Below, one piece after another: positions 49,598-53,473 of a stretch of 53,473 bases of DNA. The notes beneath the pieces were generated by a model. It made no database searches. It was given only the letters and a program-made list of their open reading frames with translations, and was not told the origin of the DNA. Positions within the stretch are counted from its first letter, which is position 1, and every line of letters begins with the position of its first letter. Source of the DNA: a virus; IMG/VR virus record IMGVR_UViG_3300012359_000030, positions 1 to 53,473 of that record, one strand, 5' to 3'. Made by a program: the position numbers and the translations under genes.

Positions 49598-50754
49598 ATC
49601 ATGCTTCCAAATGCTATATCTGCCATTGTTCGATCTTGTGTGCTGTCAAGCGTTGGGCTGGTTGAACCTGATATGCTTGTCGAATAGTCAACATGGATTC
49701 TTCCACTACTTCCTGCCCCCCCATCTCCTCCCGAAGCATCTCCTCCCGTTCCTGCTGAACCTGCGGTTGCTGTAATCAGAGATGAGCCAAGTACGATTGT
49801 TTGTCCTTTTAGAAGACAAGAACCGCCTGCTCCAGCACCTCCTCCTCCAGCATCATGCCCTGATTGACCATTTCCTCCACTTCCGCCATTTAGATTAATG
49901 GAGCCTGTGACAGTGATACTTTTGAATAGTAGGAAGACAAGCGCACCCGAATTTCCGCCCGATCCGCCAGTAGAGGTTCCTGAATTATTCCATGCACCAC
50001 CTCCGCCACCTGTTCCGCCGAATAGCATTGTCGTCAGTGATGAATTTCCTCCTGTACCTCCGCCAATGCCTTTTTCCCCATTTGAACCCTGTTTCACGCC
50101 GTTGCTTCCAGATGAGGAATGTCCGCCACCGCCGCCACCGCCGCCACCGAAAGAGGTGTGTCCCTGTCCTCCTCCACCAGCCATCCCATTCGCAGCGGTT
50201 GAGGTAGTTCCTGCTCCTATACTACTTTCCCCCTGAGAACCATCGCCATTATTTGTTCCACCAGCTCCGCCCCTGAATCCTCCTCCGTTAGAAGGAGCCG
50301 ATGAACTTGTTGATCCATCTGTTCCTTTTCCGGTAAGCGTTCCTGCTACAGTCAATGCACCGTTAAATAATTTGAACAAGATTCCTCCTACCGTCCCTGT
50401 ATATGGCTTTACTGTCACCGTGACTCCGCCTCCAATATTTCCTGAAGTGTGCTGAGAGCCGACTATGACTTGCGCTCCTGAATTGTATGTGTTTGTAAGC
50501 GCATATTTTGTGGTTATAGTTCCTGCCGTATAAGATACAATAACATTCATTTCCCAGCTTCCCGTGCCAGTTCCTTGCGTCTGATGAATCAGGATAATCT
50601 GTCCAGCCGCGAAGGAAGCATTTGTCGCGGAAAGAGTCTTCGTTCCTGATGTTCCGGTACACGCGGAATCAATAGGAGCGTCTGTCCCCGTTGAGGGGGC
50701 ATATGCTCCATTTGATCCATTTCCATATCGCTCATTCGTCAAAAATTGTGCCAT
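49594..50754 (-). CDS. Glycine-rich tail/adhesin protein (386 aa)
   Basis: About half the protein (130-330) is Gly/Ser-rich with many GGG/GGGGG runs, a pattern of phage tail-fiber or receptor-binding tips. The N-terminal part (FLTNERYGNGSNGAYAPSTG) resembles tail attachment regions. No chaperone motif. Confidence 0.6.
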   Translation of the reverse strand: MAQFLTNERYGNGSNGAYAPSTGTDAPIDSACTGTSGTKTLSATNASFAAGQIILIHQTQGTGTGSWEMNVIVSYTAGTITTKYALTNTYNSGAQVIVGSQHTSGNIGGGVTVTVKPYTGTVGGILFKLFNGALTVAGTLTGKGTDGSTSSSAPSNGGGFRGGAGGTNNGDGSQGESSIGAGTTSTAANGMAGGGGQGHTSFGGGGGGGGGHSSSGSNGVKQGSNGEKGIGGGTGGNSSLTTMLFGGTGGGGGAWNNSGTSTGGSGGNSGALVFLLFKSITVTGSINLNGGSGGNGQSGHDAGGGGAGAGGSCLLKGQTIVLGSSLITATAGSAGTGGDASGGDGGAGSSGRIHVDYSTSISGSTSPTLDSTQDRTMADIAFGSMI

Positions 50755-50755
50755 A

Positions 50756-51313
50756 TTACGGTTGCGTACATCCTAGTACTACTGAAATATCTGAACCCGC
50801 GATTGTTGATCCGATTGCCGTTATGTCTACCCGCAATACATCATCCTGAGCGATAGAAGCTGTTGTAAAACTTGTTACTGCTGAAGATGAATTATTACCA
50901 GCAGTTATATCTACTGTTCCGACTGTCACTCCTTGCGTCACATTAAACACACGCGCGGTAAGCGTTGAGCCTGTGGGAGCTGTTCTTGCATATGCTGTTA
51001 ATCTGACAGCAGTCACAGCCTTATCAGCTCTTGGATTCCACCCTAGATCATTAGCTACCGATGGCGTACCAGATATAAAGAATCCAAATCCCCGATTAAT
51101 CGAGATAAGTTTTCCATCTGTTCCGCCTGTATGTCCATGTCCTGATCCAGAAAAGGTAAGCTTACTTTCAGCAATCCCTGCGCTTCCCGAGATATTAGCG
51201 TTTGTTACCCCTCCGTTATAATCATTGAGAATATTATTGAATTCCCCGTTAAGAGCTGATGCTGTTAATGTTTGTCCGTCTGACCATGTTGTTAGTCGTG
51301 AAATTACTGCCAT
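50756..51313 (-). CDS. Tail fiber-like protein (185 aa)
   Basis: 185 residues. Residues 1-70 contain WSDGQTLTASALNGEFNNIL, a motif common to phage tail fibers and neck proteins, then a GHGHTGG turn and Ala/Thr/Val beta strands. GGAGGTG ribosome site. Probably a fiber or appendage subunit. Confidence 0.65.
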   Translation of the reverse strand: MAVISRLTTWSDGQTLTASALNGEFNNILNDYNGGVTNANISGSAGIAESKLTFSGSGHGHTGGTDGKLISINRGFGFFISGTPSVANDLGWNPRADKAVTAVRLTAYARTAPTGSTLTARVFNVTQGVTVGTVDITAGNNSSSAVTSFTTASIAQDDVLRVDITAIGSTIAGSDISVVLGCTQP

Positions 51314-51325
51314 ATGTACACCTCC

Positions 51326-52915
51326 TTATCCATTTGTCCGTAGCCCCTTTCTATTTCCCAAAACCTGGAAATCATACATAGTTAATCCATTCGATGTTGA
51401 TTCTTTGAATTGAAGCCCTAGAAGCGTTCCTGTTAATTGCTGGAGTGTGACAGGCGTTTTGGTTGTCATAGATCCTCCGAGCATTGATGTTCCGAGGATG
51501 AATGATCCCAGTCCCGGAGAGCTGCCAGCTAGAGAGATATTTCTTTGATTTCCGAAAGTCGTTGCCTGATCTATCCGGGCATTTACCGCCAGCGTTCCGG
51601 CTGATCCTGTATCATATTTGACGAAGGTCTGTTTCCACTTCGTTTTCCTTACCGAATCACCCAGAAAATCCCGTGATCTGATTTCACTTACTATCGCCGT
51701 TCCATTATCGGTATAGACAGAAGAATCAACCAGGAAGACTTTCCCGCTTGTCAAGGCATCTGACCAATAGAGTTTTGTGCGTCCTGAGATTGTTGAGAGG
51801 AAGAAAGTGTCAACAGTAAATCCGCTGGTATGTTTTACCCATGATCTCATCGGACCCTGTGCGGTCTGATAAAGTTTGTCGTGCCAGAGTTGAATGACGA
51901 TGGTATTTGTCGTACTTGAGCCATTCGGCAAGGCCCAATAACAATACTTTCCGTCATAAATACCCGCTACTTTTGAAAGTTGCGAGAGATTCAGTCCCTT
52001 CATTGTTCCCTCTATTTCATATGAAACAATCCCAGCGTCGAGTAATGCTCCGTATAATGATCTTTCAAGCATCCGTATATGCGGTATGCCTCCTACGAAA
52101 GAGACATAATAGACGTTCTTGCCCACCGAAAGAATTGATCTATGGGAAGGTGTTCCGAAGCCGTAATTAAGAGATCCGGTATTCTGACCCGCGATAGTAG
52201 CTGTATTAAATGATGATCCTGAAAATCCGGTAATTGTCCAGAGCGAATTATTCTTAAATACCAGTAAATGATCGCTGTCCTGATTCGCGAAAGCATTGAG
52301 TCCTGTTATCGAGTCCCCGTCATTCGCGTTAATGTCGATAAAATTAGTATTAGTAAACGTAGTTGGAGTGCCAAGATCTGACCAGTATAATCTATTAGGA
52401 TTTCCTGATACCCCTGCGACAAATAAATAATTATGGAACCAGAATCCAAATTTCCCAAGCGGCAATGTTGCCCTATTTTTTGTTACCGTTGCTCCATCAT
52501 AGTCCACGACATCAGTTCCATTAAAGCCGAAGATCTTATCAGAAGCGACGACGAAATTCATCTGTGCATCTTTCGTGAGGTTTGCTGAACCTATGGCTGA
52601 GAAAGTTGTTCCGTTCGTTGATTCATATAGTTGCGCGTTAGAAGCTCCATTAAGACAAATAATGATTGATTTACTCCCATTTGATCTTTCAAATGCACTT
52701 GCTCCGAGTATATTTTGAGAACCTGCTATAGCGGTAGAACCTGTATTTCCTGATCGTTTAACTATTTTATTGTCTGCGATTAGAACATTGTCCAGAAGAC
52801 TAAATACGCCCGTGGGAAGCTCATGGGAGGGTAACCTGTCATTCATACCGATAAAGAACTTCTCATCGAAGCGTGTATCAAATTGTCTATCTGCATTTAG
52901 TGTATTTCCTTGCAT
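51326..52915 (-). CDS. Beta-propeller tail (nozzle/stopper-like) protein
   Basis: 529 residues: a charged start with the GMNDRLPSHELPTGVFSLLD segment common in podovirus tail proteins, then repeated strands with Y-D/G and W-motifs (LYWSDLGTPTTF, SLWTITGF, KLYWSDALTSG) of a beta-propeller. In T7/P22 relatives such proteins close the tail tube end. Position next to a connector-type gene supports this. Confidence 0.6.
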   Translation of the reverse strand: MQGNTLNADRQFDTRFDEKFFIGMNDRLPSHELPTGVFSLLDNVLIADNKIVKRSGNTGSTAIAGSQNILGASAFERSNGSKSIIICLNGASNAQLYESTNGTTFSAIGSANLTKDAQMNFVVASDKIFGFNGTDVVDYDGATVTKNRATLPLGKFGFWFHNYLFVAGVSGNPNRLYWSDLGTPTTFTNTNFIDINANDGDSITGLNAFANQDSDHLLVFKNNSLWTITGFSGSSFNTATIAGQNTGSLNYGFGTPSHRSILSVGKNVYYVSFVGGIPHIRMLERSLYGALLDAGIVSYEIEGTMKGLNLSQLSKVAGIYDGKYCYWALPNGSSTTNTIVIQLWHDKLYQTAQGPMRSWVKHTSGFTVDTFFLSTISGRTKLYWSDALTSGKVFLVDSSVYTDNGTAIVSEIRSRDFLGDSVRKTKWKQTFVKYDTGSAGTLAVNARIDQATTFGNQRNISLAGSSPGLGSFILGTSMLGGSMTTKTPVTLQQLTGTLLGLQFKESTSNGLTMYDFQVLGNRKGLRTNG

Positions 52916-52917
52916 AA

Positions 52918-53473
52918 CTATAATGGATGATCAAATATCGTATCCTCGTATTGCGCGTCAGCGATCAACCAGACTCCATCCGATTGCCGTTCTTTCAGAA
53001 AATTCTTCATTTCCAGAATCCCTTCCCTATACTCTTCCATATACTTCGCGGCATAATTCTCAGATTGTTGACCTTTTCGCAATAGAATCGCAGCAGCGCG
53101 GAGTTCGACCAAATAGCCATATTGATCGGGATATGGGATGGTGATAGTATCTGTGGTTGCGGATAGATCAGACGGGACGACGATTCCCCAAATACTGATA
53201 TTATTTGTTCCCGCGTTTTGCGGAATAGGAGTGAAGCCGATGATTTGACTGCTAACTTGTCCATTCACATAATATCCCGCTGAGAAAAGTCCCGTTCCGC
53301 CTAGAGCATTTGAAGCCAATCGCAGAGGCATTTCATCACTTTTTATCGCGGTTGCGCGAAGTGCGGTAGAATTCGCGTCCGAGGGATTATAATTAATTTC
53401 AACTCTACGGATTTTAATAAGCCCGGAATTTCCTATCGAATATTCCTGTTGATTGACGACGGTGGATAATTGA
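52918..53473 (-). CDS. Connector/adaptor-like virion protein (5' truncated)
   Basis: Open on minus to the right edge (codons continue to 53473), so at least 185 residues are visible. Contains IPYPDQYGYLVELRAAAILLRKGQQ and YAAKYMEEYREGILEMKNF, a helix pattern similar to head-tail connectors that sit below the portal. Followed on the same strand by the propeller protein, supporting a tail-tube assembly group. Confidence 0.55.
   Translation of the reverse strand, partial: QLSTVVNQQEYSIGNSGLIKIRRVEINYNPSDANSTALRATAIKSDEMPLRLASNALGGTGLFSAGYYVNGQVSSQIIGFTPIPQNAGTNNISIWGIVVPSDLSATTDTITIPYPDQYGYLVELRAAAILLRKGQQSENYAAKYMEEYREGILEMKNFLKERQSDGVWLIADAQYEDTIFDHPL

Noticed and set aside
49898-50236. 112-aa proline-rich plus-strand frame
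   Set aside because: Exact opposite of the glycine-rich tail gene; Gly codons read as Pro in the complement. A shadow.

Overview
This window is part of a tailed bacteriophage genome (Caudoviricetes). Most of a portal protein runs in from the left edge. A beta-propeller tail protein and a connector-like protein at the right edge fit a short-tailed (podovirus-like) virion. DNA is AT-rich, genes are tightly packed with many ATGA start/stop overlaps, all three stop codons are used as stops, and small zinc-binding, helix-turn-helix and single-membrane-span proteins are very common. An integrase and a tRNA-Gly fragment suggest a temperate or integrating ancestry. The host cannot be named from sequence alone. 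Both ends cut through genes, so this is a piece of a larger molecule.

Layout. 1-1474: portal (+). 1540-3487: a minus-strand metabolic cassette (pyrE-like orotate phosphoribosyltransferase, HAD phosphatase, isochorismatase-like hydrolase) with a consensus promoter, a palindrome, a leader terminator and a closing terminator. 3637-5785: small minus genes led by a ribbon-helix-helix protein with a likely self-operator. 5810-6370: non-coding, next to a terminase-small-subunit-like gene. 6875-12963: many short genes on both strands (winged helix, NinG, Zn ribbons, HTH proteins), with a strongly structured non-coding element at about 11270-11590. 13020-14252: tRNA-Gly fragment and tyrosine recombinase. 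14361-16925: small secreted and membrane proteins. 16861-18107: lysis cassette (small membrane protein, CHAP endolysin with coiled coil, XhlA-like protein). 18253-33457: a long plus-strand operon with about eight glycosyltransferases, two methyltransferases, one NAD-dependent epimerase and many small partners. 33552-41160: minus-strand tail/adhesin genes with a duplicated two-gene cassette and a lytic transglycosylase. 41289-45340: a plus-strand CRISPR-Cas locus. 45465-53473: minus-strand virion genes (ejection-like proteins, glycine-rich tail protein, propeller protein, connector).

The most notable system is the phage-borne type V-like CRISPR locus. It has a compact Cas12f/TnpB-like effector, a structured RNA with an anti-repeat (tracrRNA candidate), an array of six complete repeats plus one truncated repeat with short 25-30 nt spacers, then cas4, cas1 and cas2. 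The effector's RuvC-I Asp is His, its RuvC-III Asp is Glu, and its RuvC-II Glu motif is duplicated by a 60-bp in-frame repeat. It may therefore bind rather than cut DNA. Cas1 and Cas2 look intact, while Cas4 lacks the usual iron-sulfur cysteines.

Three shared regulatory signatures connect distant loci: an 11-mer TATATGCTATA at five intergenic sites (one in front of the effector), a promoter core TATGACNNTGATAATGTATA used twice, and a conserved late-gene leader with a co-varying hairpin touching the start codon of two structural operons.
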